NCBI GenBank assembly: GCA_002441205.1
Contig: DJVN01000223.1
Coordinates: 10,155-27,596, forward strand
Length of the DNA: 17,442 nt
Direction of reading: 5' to 3'
DNA from: Syntrophaceae bacterium UBA6255
GTDB taxonomy: Bacteria > Desulfobacterota > Syntrophia > Syntrophales > Smithellaceae
Numbering within the stretch: the first letter of the stretch is position 1; every line of letters starts with the position of its first letter. Shown here piece by piece: positions 1-6,733 of this stretch. Under the pieces are notes generated by a model that had not been told where the DNA came from, ran no database searches, and saw only the letters and a program-made list of their open reading frames with translations. The position numbers and the translations under genes are program-made.

Positions 1-2495
1 TTGCCGCTGCCGCAGGGACAGGGGTCATTTCTTCCAACCTTTTCGCCTTCATGTTTGACTGTTCTACTGGCAGGCGTATCCTCCCCCCTGCTCATCACAT
101 AATCCTGTTTCTGTTTCTGTCTGATCGCTTCCACCTCTTCCTCTTTCTGAATTCTGATCAGACATAATTTTTCCAGCACATCCATCTTAATGCGGGCAAT
201 CATTTCCATGAACATTTCATAACCTTCGCGCTGATATTCGCGTACGGGATCTTTTTGAGCATATCCTCGCAAACCGATTCCTTCCCGCAAATGATCCATG
301 GCCAGCAAATGATCTTTCCACTGGATATCAATGGCCTGTAGCATGATTGCTTTTATCAGGTAATCCATGAGTTCCTTGCCAAAGTCCTTTTCCTTATTCC
401 GTAAAAGTTTTTGAACTCCCTCCATGATTGATTCTCGAAGAGACGATTGCTGCGAATCGGCTTTTTCAGAATTAACAAGGTCAAATTTCAAATTGAATTG
501 CTTCAGCAAAGCATCTTCCAGCCCTTTGAAATTCCATTCATCTTTATTCGCCTTTTCATTGACAAATTCCGTTAAGAGATCATCAATAATTTCTCCAACC
601 ATCTCTTCGATGTCCGTCCACAGGTTATCGCCTCGTAAAACTTTTTTCCGCTGTTCGTAAATCACCTTCCTTTGCCTGTTCATGACGTCGTCATAATCCA
701 GGAGATGTTTACGAATATCAAAGTTCTGTCCTTCAACGCGTTTCTGCGCATTTTCTATGGCGCGGGAAATATATTTATGTTCGATGGGCTGGTCTTCTTC
801 AATCCCGATTTTATCCATGATGCCGGATATTTTTTCCGCGCCGAATATGCGCAGCAAATCATCTTCCAGCGAAAGATAAAACCGAGAAGATCCCTTGTCT
901 CCCTGACGACCGGATCGTCCTCTTAACTGATTGTCGATACGGCGGCTTTCATGGCGTTCGGTACCCAGAATATGAAGTCCTCCGACTTCCGCCACACCTT
1001 CTCCCAGCTTAATATCCGTTCCACGTCCTGCCATGTTGGTGGATATTGTGACCATACCCGGCTGACCCGCCTGCGCTACGATTTCGGCTTCCTTCTCGTG
1101 ATTTTTCGCGTTCAGAACATGATGTTTTACACCGGCACGCATCAGATGCTTACTGAGCATCTCGGATTTCTCGATGGAAATTGTTCCAATCAATACGGGT
1201 CTTTTTTGTTTATTCAATTCTTTGACTTCTCTGATAACCGCGTTGATTTTTTCTTTTTCGGTCTTGTAAATTGAGTCGTTGTAATCTTCACGAATCATCG
1301 GCATGTTGGTCGGAATAACCAGCACATCGAGATTATAAATTTTTTTGAATTCAGCCGCTTCCGTATCGGCGGTTCCTGTCATACCGGCCAATTTGTCATA
1401 CATTCTAAAATAATTCTGGAAAGTGATCGAGGCGAGCGTTTGATTCTCACGTTCAATTTTGACATTTTCTTTGGCTTCCAAGGCCTGATGCAGCCCGTCG
1501 CTGTAACGACGACCGGGCATTACCCTACCGGTGAATTCATCTACAATCACAACCTGTCCGTCTTTGACCAGGTAATCCACGTCCCTCTTAAATAAAGTAT
1601 GAGCGCGGAGAGCCTGATTGACATGATGAAGAATCTCTATGTTACGCGGCTCGTAGAGATTCTGCACGTTCAACAATTTCTCTACATGAGAAACGCCTTC
1701 TTCCGTAAGAACGACTGTGCGGCTTTTTTCCTCTATTGTGTAATCAGTATCTTTTTTTAATCGGGGAATGATCTGATTTATTTTATAATACTTATCCGTA
1801 GATTCTTCGGATGGTCCGGAAATAATTAAAGGGGTCCTGGCTTCATCGATCAGAATGCTGTCAACTTCGTCAACGATCGCATAATTGAATTCCCTCTGAA
1901 CATAATCATCAATAGTAAACTTCATGTTGTCCCGGAGGTAATCAAAACCAAATTCATTATTGGTGCCGTAGGTAATATCGCAATGATACGCTTCTCGTCG
2001 TTCCGGATCATCCATTCCATGAATAACCATGCCGACGCTCAAACCTAAAAAATTATAAATCGGCCCCATCCATTGCGCGTCTCTTCTGGCAAGATAGTCG
2101 TTAACGGTAACGACATGACATCCTTTTCCTTCCAAGGCGTTAAGGTAAAGAGGCAGTGTGGCGGCAAGCGTTTTTCCCTCACCTGTTTTCATTTCCGCAA
2201 TCTTGCCTTCGTGTAAAGCTATTCCTCCGATGATCTGAACGTCGAAAGGCCGCATCCCCAAGATACGACGCGATGCTTCACGTGCCACGGCAAAAGCTTC
2301 AGTCAAGATATCGTCAAGAGAGAAACCATTTTTTAATTTTTCTCTAAAATAAGGGGTTTTTGCTTTTAACTCTTCATCGCTTAAAGACGTCATTGTTGAT
2401 TCAAAATTATTCGTCTCATTCAAAAGAACCGACAAGCGCTTCAATTCCCGATCATTTTTTGTTCCAAAAACTTTCTTTATTATGTCTCCCAGCAT
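1..2495 (-). CDS. secA: Preprotein translocase ATPase SecA (3' end cut by window edge)
   Basis: SecA is the cytoplasmic motor that pushes unfolded preproteins through SecYEG. The frame is open from an ATG at 2495 to the window edge, 831 codons plus two bases. Visible landmarks are Walker A (MKTGEGKT, residues 102-109), the DEAD-like Walker B (DEVD, 209-212), the TYGTNNEFGFDYLRDNM segment, TNMAGRGTDIKLG and the QLRGRSGRQGD helicase motif. The C-terminus ends with CPCGSGK, the zinc-binding and SecB-binding tail, so only the last Cys/His pair and stop lie outside. The start follows an AGGT Shine-Dalgarno and gives the usual N-terminus (MLGDIIKKVFGTKNDRELKR). It lies downstream of an M23 peptidase on the same strand, but a good promoter and a terminator-like hairpin separate them, so it is probably transcribed at least partly on its own. 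No missing motif was seen; identification is secure. Confidence 0.98.
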   Translation of the reverse strand, partial: MLGDIIKKVFGTKNDRELKRLSVLLNETNNFESTMTSLSDEELKAKTPYFREKLKNGFSLDDILTEAFAVAREASRRILGMRPFDVQIIGGIALHEGKIAEMKTGEGKTLAATLPLYLNALEGKGCHVVTVNDYLARRDAQWMGPIYNFLGLSVGMVIHGMDDPERREAYHCDITYGTNNEFGFDYLRDNMKFTIDDYVQREFNYAIVDEVDSILIDEARTPLIISGPSEESTDKYYKINQIIPRLKKDTDYTIEEKSRTVVLTEEGVSHVEKLLNVQNLYEPRNIEILHHVNQALRAHTLFKRDVDYLVKDGQVVIVDEFTGRVMPGRRYSDGLHQALEAKENVKIERENQTLASITFQNYFRMYDKLAGMTGTADTEAAEFKKIYNLDVLVIPTNMPMIREDYNDSIYKTEKEKINAVIREVKELNKQKRPVLIGTISIEKSEMLSKHLMRAGVKHHVLNAKNHEKEAEIVAQAGQPGMVTISTNMAGRGTDIKLGEGVAEVGGLHILGTERHESRRIDNQLRGRSGRQGDKGSSRFYLSLEDDLLRIFGAEKISGIMDKIGIEEDQPIEHKYISRAIENAQKRVEGQNFDIRKHLLDYDDVMNRQRKVIYEQRKKVLRGDNLWTDIEEMVGEIIDDLLTEFVNEKANKDEWNFKGLEDALLKQFNLKFDLVNSEKADSQQSSLRESIMEGVQKLLRNKEKDFGKELMDYLIKAIMLQAIDIQWKDHLLAMDHLREGIGLRGYAQKDPVREYQREGYEMFMEMIARIKMDVLEKLCLIRIQKEEEVEAIRQKQKQDYVMSRGEDTPASRTVKHEGEKVGRNDPCPCGSG

Positions 2496-2527
2496 TGGTT
2501 ACCTTTTGTGTTTTATATTTTTTTATC

Positions 2528-2553
2528 AAAAAAAAACCGGTAAATTAACCGGT
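2528..2553 (-). terminator. Intrinsic terminator or attenuator between the M23 peptidase gene and secA
   Basis: On the minus strand ACCGGT (2553-2548), a six-base loop and ACCGGT (2541-2536) form a six-pair stem, followed by nine T on the RNA-like strand (2536-2528). It lies 56 bases after the peptidase stop, where a terminator is expected, but it is also downstream of the predicted secA promoter and 32 bases before the secA ATG. It could therefore both end the upstream transcript and attenuate secA. The stem is short, so partial read-through is likely. Confidence 0.6.
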
Positions 2554-2560
2554 AAATTAA
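2537..2560. repeat. Perfect tandem duplication of a 12-bp unit in the secA leader
   Basis: The plus strand carries ccggtaaattaa twice in immediate succession (2537-2548 and 2549-2560). Because ACCGGT is its own reverse complement, the duplication creates the terminator stem at 2528-2553. It could also act as two adjacent copies of a palindromic protein site. Function is not known. Confidence 0.75.
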
Positions 2561-2577
2561 ATAGTTAAATTATTTTT

Positions 2578-2606
2578 AATATACATTTTCAGAAAGAATC
2601 AGTCAA
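2578..2606 (-). promoter_or_regulatory. Sigma70-type promoter for secA
   Basis: On the minus strand TTGACT (2606-2601) and TATATT (2583-2578) are separated by exactly 17 bases; each box matches consensus at five of six positions. The -35 begins four bases after the stop codon of the M23 peptidase gene. Transcription would start near 2571, giving a leader of about 75 nt before the secA ATG. This leader contains the hairpin and T-run listed at 2528-2553. The match is by eye only. Confidence 0.6.
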
Positions 2607-2609
2607 TCG

Positions 2610-3506
2610 TTATCTCAAATATTTTTGGGGATTGACCGGGACATTATTGACAAAAACACTATAATGAAGATGCGGCCCCGTACTGCGTCCCGTATCGCCG
2701 ACATAACCTATGATTTCTCCCTTTTTAACCCTTGATCCCTGTTTTACAGCAATCTTGGATAAATGGAGATAAGCCGTACTGAAACCATGACCGTGTTCTA
2801 GTCTGATGCTGTTCCCGTCCATAGGCTCATAACCGCTTTTTACGACAAGACCGTCCGCAGGCGCAATGATCGCCTTGCCGTATCGCGCGGATATGTCAAT
2901 ACCTTTATGAAATTCAATACCTGAACCGAAAGGTGATCTTCTCGTACCGAAACCCGATGTTACCCAACCCTGTACCGGCCAGAGGGAAGGAGTTGATGCC
3001 AGGATTGATTTTTGTTCACGTAAAAAACCTATGAGCTCATTAAAGCTATTTTCTCTTTCACTGGCTTCTTCTTTCAACTTTTCGATGTTTTTACGCATTC
3101 CGTCGATTATCGCGGCATGGTCATTTCCCAGCAGGTCTTTTATCTTTGTTTCTTTATCTGACCCGCCAACGCTCAGCGGCAGTTTTTTACTGCTGTTTGT
3201 CTCGTATGCCAGCAATCTGATTTTTTTATCAGTCTGCCTGAGTTCTTCCATGCGTTCCGAAAACTCATCTATTTTTAATCCCAACTCGCGCAATTGTTGC
3301 TGTTGTTCTGTGGTTTGTTGTCTTAGTCTGACCATTTCTGCCCTGTCCCTTTTGATACTGGCGTAATCATAAACAACAAAGAGTGCTACAAGAATTACGA
3401 TAATTGAACCGATAAAAATATTGCGGACTGCAATTTTAGGAACGGATATTTTTTTTACCCCGCTCTTGCGGTTAGGGATAATCATTAATGTAAATTGATC
3501 CGGCAT
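2610..3506 (-). CDS. Membrane-anchored M23 (LytM-type) peptidoglycan peptidase
   Basis: A 298-residue envelope protein of the MepM/NlpD type, expected to cut peptidoglycan cross-links or to act as a hydrolase regulator. A basic cytoplasmic N-terminus precedes one membrane segment (about 29-47) without an obvious cleavage site, then coiled coil (about 52-98 and 133-165), then the LytM domain (about 176-298). The zinc ligands appear intact: H200 and D204 in EFHKGIDIS, and H281 in GPHLHY, with H248 and H279 as catalytic-site histidines, so it should be an active enzyme. The start follows a strong AAGGA and gives the common MPDQFTLMIIP N-terminus. An M23 gene directly upstream of secA is a recurring order in deltaproteobacteria (recalled, not checked). 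The precise cleavage specificity cannot be read from sequence. Confidence 0.93.
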   Translation of the reverse strand: MPDQFTLMIIPNRKSGVKKISVPKIAVRNIFIGSIIVILVALFVVYDYASIKRDRAEMVRLRQQTTEQQQQLRELGLKIDEFSERMEELRQTDKKIRLLAYETNSSKKLPLSVGGSDKETKIKDLLGNDHAAIIDGMRKNIEKLKEEASERENSFNELIGFLREQKSILASTPSLWPVQGWVTSGFGTRRSPFGSGIEFHKGIDISARYGKAIIAPADGLVVKSGYEPMDGNSIRLEHGHGFSTAYLHLSKIAVKQGSRVKKGEIIGYVGDTGRSTGPHLHYSVFVNNVPVNPQKYLR

Positions 3507-3566
3507 TATTTCCTTCCCGATGCATTGATTTTCTGATTTTCTATTAAGTAAAACACAATGATGTTT

Positions 3567-3594
3567 CTTATCACAAAAAAATTTTTAAAGTCAA
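3567..3594 (-). promoter_or_regulatory. Candidate promoter of the M23 peptidase gene
   Basis: On the minus strand TTGACT (3594-3589) and GATAAG (3572-3567) are 16 bases apart, and TGT stands just before the -10, as in extended -10 promoters. The leader would be about 55 nt. It is back to back with the plus-strand promoter at 3620-3648, with 25 bases between the two -35 boxes. Confidence 0.45.
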
Positions 3595-3619
3595 GTATAA
3601 GTTCATTTACTGTTATTAC

Positions 3620-3648
3620 TTGATATTTTTATATTTTTACCGTATTGT
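3620..3648 (+). promoter_or_regulatory. Candidate promoter of the L,D-transpeptidase/dipeptidase/symporter cluster
   Basis: TTGATA (3620-3625) and TATTGT (3643-3648) are separated by 17 bases, and the start site would be near 3655, leaving a short leader of about 27 nt to the ATG at 3682. It is the best candidate in the 175-base divergent gap and would serve the whole cluster to 6696. Confidence 0.5.
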
Positions 3649-3681
3649 ACATCTCAAATCGTAAAAAGAACCAATGATTTT

Positions 3682-4398
3682 ATGAAGATAAAGAAAATTT
3701 TAAATAAAATCCTGTTATTCCAGATATTTCTGCCTCTTTTATTGCTGAAAGGATGTGCTTTCGCTCCTTTGGGAGTAAAATTTGATGCCGGGAACTATCT
3801 GGCTTCCCAAAATGATAAAATCGGCAAATCATCGCAAATTCTTCTGGTCAAAGACGAAAGTTTTCTATTTTTCACCAGTTCAAAACTTTACGTGATGGAA
3901 AGGCAGGGAGATATGTGGACGATGGCTTTTGAACCATTTACGTCTGTAATAGGAAGAAACGGTTTCCTGCCTCTTGGAGAAAAAAAAGAAGGTGACGGCA
4001 AAACACCTGCCGGCATTTACACTTTAAAACTCGCCTTCGGCTATCCCGAATCGATCAACACAAAAATGCCCTACCGCCAGGCTCGGTCTGACGACATCTG
4101 GGTGGATGATCCAGACGCCGAGGATTACAACCGCTGGACAAAGTTAAATGAAACCAAGGCGACCTCCTATGAAATGATGAAACGCGACGATCATCAGTAT
4201 AAATACGGCATCGTCATCGAACATAACACCGATCCTGTCGTCAAGGGCAACGGCAGCGCCATTTTTCTACATATCTGGAAAGAAAAAAACGCGCCCACCG
4301 CCGGTTGCGTTGCGGTTTCCGAAGAAGATATCCTTAAAATTCTTCAGTGGCTGGATCCCGCAAAATTGCCGTTGATTATAACCGGCGCCGGAAAATAA
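3682..4398 (+). CDS. L,D-transpeptidase (YkuD family) lipoprotein
   Basis: A 238-residue predicted lipoprotein. The N-terminus is basic, then hydrophobic, and ends in LLKGC, so Cys25 is the likely lipidated residue; Lys at -2 is unusual for a lipobox. The YkuD domain spans about 55-236. The active site is visible as IFLHIW (His197) and PTAGCVAVS (Cys209), the variant with T-A-G-C in place of the common SHGC. Such enzymes make 3-3 cross-links or attach proteins to peptidoglycan by attacking the L,D bond of the stem peptide and releasing D-Ala. The residue after Cys is Ala, not Asp, compatible with outer-membrane sorting by the E. coli rule. Only a weak A/G-rich ribosome site precedes the ATG. 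The gene is first in a cluster; the dipeptidase follows after 15 bases. Which reaction it performs is unknown; some YkuD proteins are hydrolases. Confidence 0.88.
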   Translation: MKIKKILNKILLFQIFLPLLLLKGCAFAPLGVKFDAGNYLASQNDKIGKSSQILLVKDESFLFFTSSKLYVMERQGDMWTMAFEPFTSVIGRNGFLPLGEKKEGDGKTPAGIYTLKLAFGYPESINTKMPYRQARSDDIWVDDPDAEDYNRWTKLNETKATSYEMMKRDDHQYKYGIVIEHNTDPVVKGNGSAIFLHIWKEKNAPTAGCVAVSEEDILKILQWLDPAKLPLIITGAGK

Positions 4399-4413
4399 AC
4401 GGAGTCTTTTAGA

Positions 4414-5178
4414 ATGAAATTTAAATTTTTTCTTTTGTTACTGATACTTACATCATGCGTGCCAAAATCGTCTATTAACCTTTCGAAAGTTGATAAAATG
4501 CCGGACGGTTTCGTGGATATCGAACGGGTGATTCCCGGCGTTCTTCTTGATATAAGATACTACGGACAGCATAATTTTTTAGGAGAAAAGGTTGACGGCT
4601 ACCTCGTGCCCAAATGCTACCTCACCCAGGTAGCGGCCCGAGCGTTGTCCGGCGTTCAGAACGATTTGCAGCCCTATTCCCTGACGCTGAAAATTTACGA
4701 CTGCTACCGCCCTCAAAGAGCGGTCAATCACTTTGTCCGCTGGGCAACGGAAATTGACAACACTAAAACCCGGAAAGAATTCTATCCCACCGTGGATAAG
4801 CGCAATCTTTTCAAAGACGGCTACATCGCCGACCGCTCCAGTCACAGCCGCGGAAGCACTGTTGATTTAACCATTGTTCCCCTGCCTGCCCCCAAACAGT
4901 CTGACTACATCCCGGGACAAAAATTGCGCGAATGCTATCTGCCCGCCGGACAGCGCTTCGGCGACAACAGCATCGACATGGGCACCGGCTTTGACTGCTT
5001 TCATGAACTCTCGCATACCGCCAATCCGAATATCAGCCGCCAGCAAAAAATCAACCGGCTTTTGCTCAAAACACTTATGGAGAAGCACGGCTTCAAAAAT
5101 TATGATATGGAATGGTGGCACTACACCCTGAAGAGCGAACCGTATCCTGATACCTACTTTGATTTTGTGATTGAGTGA
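4414..5178 (+). CDS. VanX/DdpX-type D-alanyl-D-alanine dipeptidase, lipoprotein
   Basis: A 254-residue member of peptidase family M15D, which hydrolyses the dipeptide D-Ala-D-Ala. The signatures are intact: SSHSRGSTVDL carries zinc ligands His144 and Asp151, and EWWHYTL carries the catalytic Glu233 and zinc ligand His236. Arg99 in YDCYRP matches the family's transition-state arginine. The N-terminus is a lipoprotein signal (LILTSC, Cys15), so the enzyme should sit in the periplasm, unlike cytoplasmic VanX of glycopeptide resistance. There is no vanH, vanA or two-component system nearby, so a catabolic or recycling role is more likely than resistance. A GGAG site precedes the ATG. The coding region becomes markedly GC-rich here. 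Its stop codon nearly touches the following symporter gene, which suggests one operon and coupled function. Confidence 0.9.
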   Translation: MKFKFFLLLLILTSCVPKSSINLSKVDKMPDGFVDIERVIPGVLLDIRYYGQHNFLGEKVDGYLVPKCYLTQVAARALSGVQNDLQPYSLTLKIYDCYRPQRAVNHFVRWATEIDNTKTRKEFYPTVDKRNLFKDGYIADRSSHSRGSTVDLTIVPLPAPKQSDYIPGQKLRECYLPAGQRFGDNSIDMGTGFDCFHELSHTANPNISRQQKINRLLLKTLMEKHGFKNYDMEWWHYTLKSEPYPDTYFDFVIE

Positions 5179-5183
5179 AACCT

Positions 5184-6434
5184 ATGGAAACCAAAACGCT
5201 CTCTTTCCTTAAATCTTACGGCTTTTCCATTCTCCTGATTTCGTCTATTATTATCGGCGCGCTGCTGGGCCTTGTTTACAAGGAAGACGCCGCAAAATTC
5301 AAGCCACTGGGCGATATCTTCCTGAACCTCATTTTTACCGCCATCGTTCCGCTGGTTTTCTTTTCCATTTCATCCGCCGTCGCGGGCATGCAGAATATCC
5401 GCCGTTTGGGGAAAATCATCTCCGCCATGTTTTTTGTTTTTATCGTGACCGGCCTGATTGCTTCCATGATCATGATGATTGCCGTCATCCTTTATCCGCC
5501 CGCCCTGGGGATGAACTTGAATCTCGGCGGCGCTGTCAACATTGAACAGATAAAAATCACAGGCCAGCTTGTCAAAGCCTTTACCGTTTCGGACTTCACC
5601 GAACTGATTTCCAAAAAGAACATGCTGGCACTGATCGTCTTTTCCATTTTAATCGGACTGGCCACGTCCGCCGCGGGCGAGCGGGGAAAACCGTTCGCGA
5701 CGTTTTTAAATTCCGGCAGCGCCGTGATGATGAAAGTCATCACCTTTATCATGTACTACGCGCCGGTCGGCCTTTGCGCCTACTTCGCCTATCTCATCGG
5801 CGTTTTCGGCCCGCAGCTTCTGGATTCCTACGCTCGGGCCATGATTGTTTATTATCCCACGGCCATTTTATATTTCTTCATCGCCTTCAGCCTCTATGCC
5901 TTTATCGCCGCCGGAAGCAGCGGTACACGCCGTTTCTGGAAAAACATCATTCCGCCTTCTCTTATCGCGATGGCCACCGGCAGTTCCATGGCAACCATTC
6001 CCGCCAACCTGCAAGCCGCCGATAAAAACGGCGTGCCCAAGGACATCTCCGAAATCGTCATTCCCATTGGCGCGACGACGCATATGGAAGGCTCCTGCCT
6101 GGCTGCCGTCTTGAAAATTGCTTTCATCTTCGGCATATTCAACATACCTTTTTCCGGAATTGAAACGCTTCTGACCGCCCTGGGCATCGCCCTGCTCACC
6201 GGCGTTGTGGTCAGCGGCATTCCCGGCGGCGGCACCATCGGCGAACTGCTGATTATTTCCTTTTACGGCCTGCCGATGGAAGCCTTCCCCATTATCACTA
6301 TGATCGGCACGCTGGTGGACGCCCCGGCCACCATGGTCAACGCCGTCGGCGACAACGTATCCAGCATGCTCGTCGCGCGAATACTAGGGGGGAAGGATTG
6401 GATGAATCATTATGAAAATCTGCCACAAATGTAA
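5184..6434 (+). CDS. Dicarboxylate/amino acid:cation symporter (SDF/DAACS family)
   Basis: A multi-pass inner-membrane transporter of 416 residues, the normal length for the GltPh/GltP/SstT family, which imports amino acids or dicarboxylates with Na+ or H+. Numbering from GTG 5175: the serine-rich hairpin-1 region reads ATGSSMATIP (267-276), the NMDGT cation motif reads HMEGS (303-307), hairpin 2 is SGIPGGGTIGE (347-357), and the TM8 motif reads DAPATMVNAVGDN (382-394). In GltPh the last motif is DMxRTxxNVxGD: the Asp that holds the substrate amino group is kept, but the Arg that holds an acidic side chain is Ala here. I infer a substrate that is not glutamate or aspartate. ATG 5184 has GAGTG six bases upstream; GTG 5175, overlapping the dipeptidase stop, is an alternative without a clear ribosome site. 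Confidence 0.9.
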   Translation: METKTLSFLKSYGFSILLISSIIIGALLGLVYKEDAAKFKPLGDIFLNLIFTAIVPLVFFSISSAVAGMQNIRRLGKIISAMFFVFIVTGLIASMIMMIAVILYPPALGMNLNLGGAVNIEQIKITGQLVKAFTVSDFTELISKKNMLALIVFSILIGLATSAAGERGKPFATFLNSGSAVMMKVITFIMYYAPVGLCAYFAYLIGVFGPQLLDSYARAMIVYYPTAILYFFIAFSLYAFIAAGSSGTRRFWKNIIPPSLIAMATGSSMATIPANLQAADKNGVPKDISEIVIPIGATTHMEGSCLAAVLKIAFIFGIFNIPFSGIETLLTALGIALLTGVVVSGIPGGGTIGELLIISFYGLPMEAFPIITMIGTLVDAPATMVNAVGDNVSSMLVARILGGKDWMNHYENLPQM

Positions 6435-6696
6435 AAAAGAAATTGCGGATGATTATTTTGTCGGGAGACAGGCGCAGTGTCCTTCCTGCGGGTCGGATTT
6501 GCATTGTTGCCTGAACTGCTCTTTTTACGACGCAGGCGCTTACAACGACTGCCGCGAATCGCAGGCGGAGCGTGTTCTGGATAAAGCCCGTTCCAATTTT
6601 TGCGATTTTTTCAGATTTAAAGCAACAGGAAAGTCTTCCGATCCTGTTGATTCAAATCATAAAGACAAACTGGAAGCTTTGTTTAAGAAAGGCTGA
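6412..6696 (+). CDS. Small cysteine-rich zinc-ribbon protein of unknown function
   Basis: A 94-residue protein overlapping the symporter gene by 23 bases in another frame. It is not a shadow: it carries a C-x2-C pair (4, 7), a second pair (CPSC, 23 and 26) typical of a zinc ribbon, then a second cluster at 32, 33, 36, 47 and 64 in HCCLNCSFYD, NDCRES and NFCDFF. I recall similar small proteins in deltaproteobacteria with the same CREsQAErV-DK-R-NFCdFF signature, but no function. The last 25 residues are charged and probably disordered. An AAGGA lies rather far (about 17 bases) from the ATG, so translation may rely on coupling to the symporter. It lacks a signal peptide or membrane segment and is therefore probably cytoplasmic. 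The second cysteine set could bind another metal or an Fe-S cluster. Confidence 0.75.
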   Translation: MKICHKCKKEIADDYFVGRQAQCPSCGSDLHCCLNCSFYDAGAYNDCRESQAERVLDKARSNFCDFFRFKATGKSSDPVDSNHKDKLEALFKKG

Positions 6697-6733
6697 CAAC
6701 TAGAATAAACTTTGTACATATTACTGTTCGTGA

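Noticed and set aside
2496..2609. SecM-like arrest peptide controlling secA
   Set aside because: No short ORF with a signal sequence lies between the peptidase gene and secA, and the peptidase C-terminus does not resemble an arrest motif.
3031..3366. Open frame of 111 codons on the plus strand inside the M23 peptidase gene
   Set aside because: It is antisense to the coiled-coil region, is Ser/Leu/Phe-rich as expected from reversed coding sequence, and has no ribosome site.
4414..5178. Glycopeptide-resistance vanX
   Set aside because: The protein has a lipoprotein signal and there are no vanH, vanA or vanRS genes next to it; a catabolic or recycling dipeptidase is the better reading.
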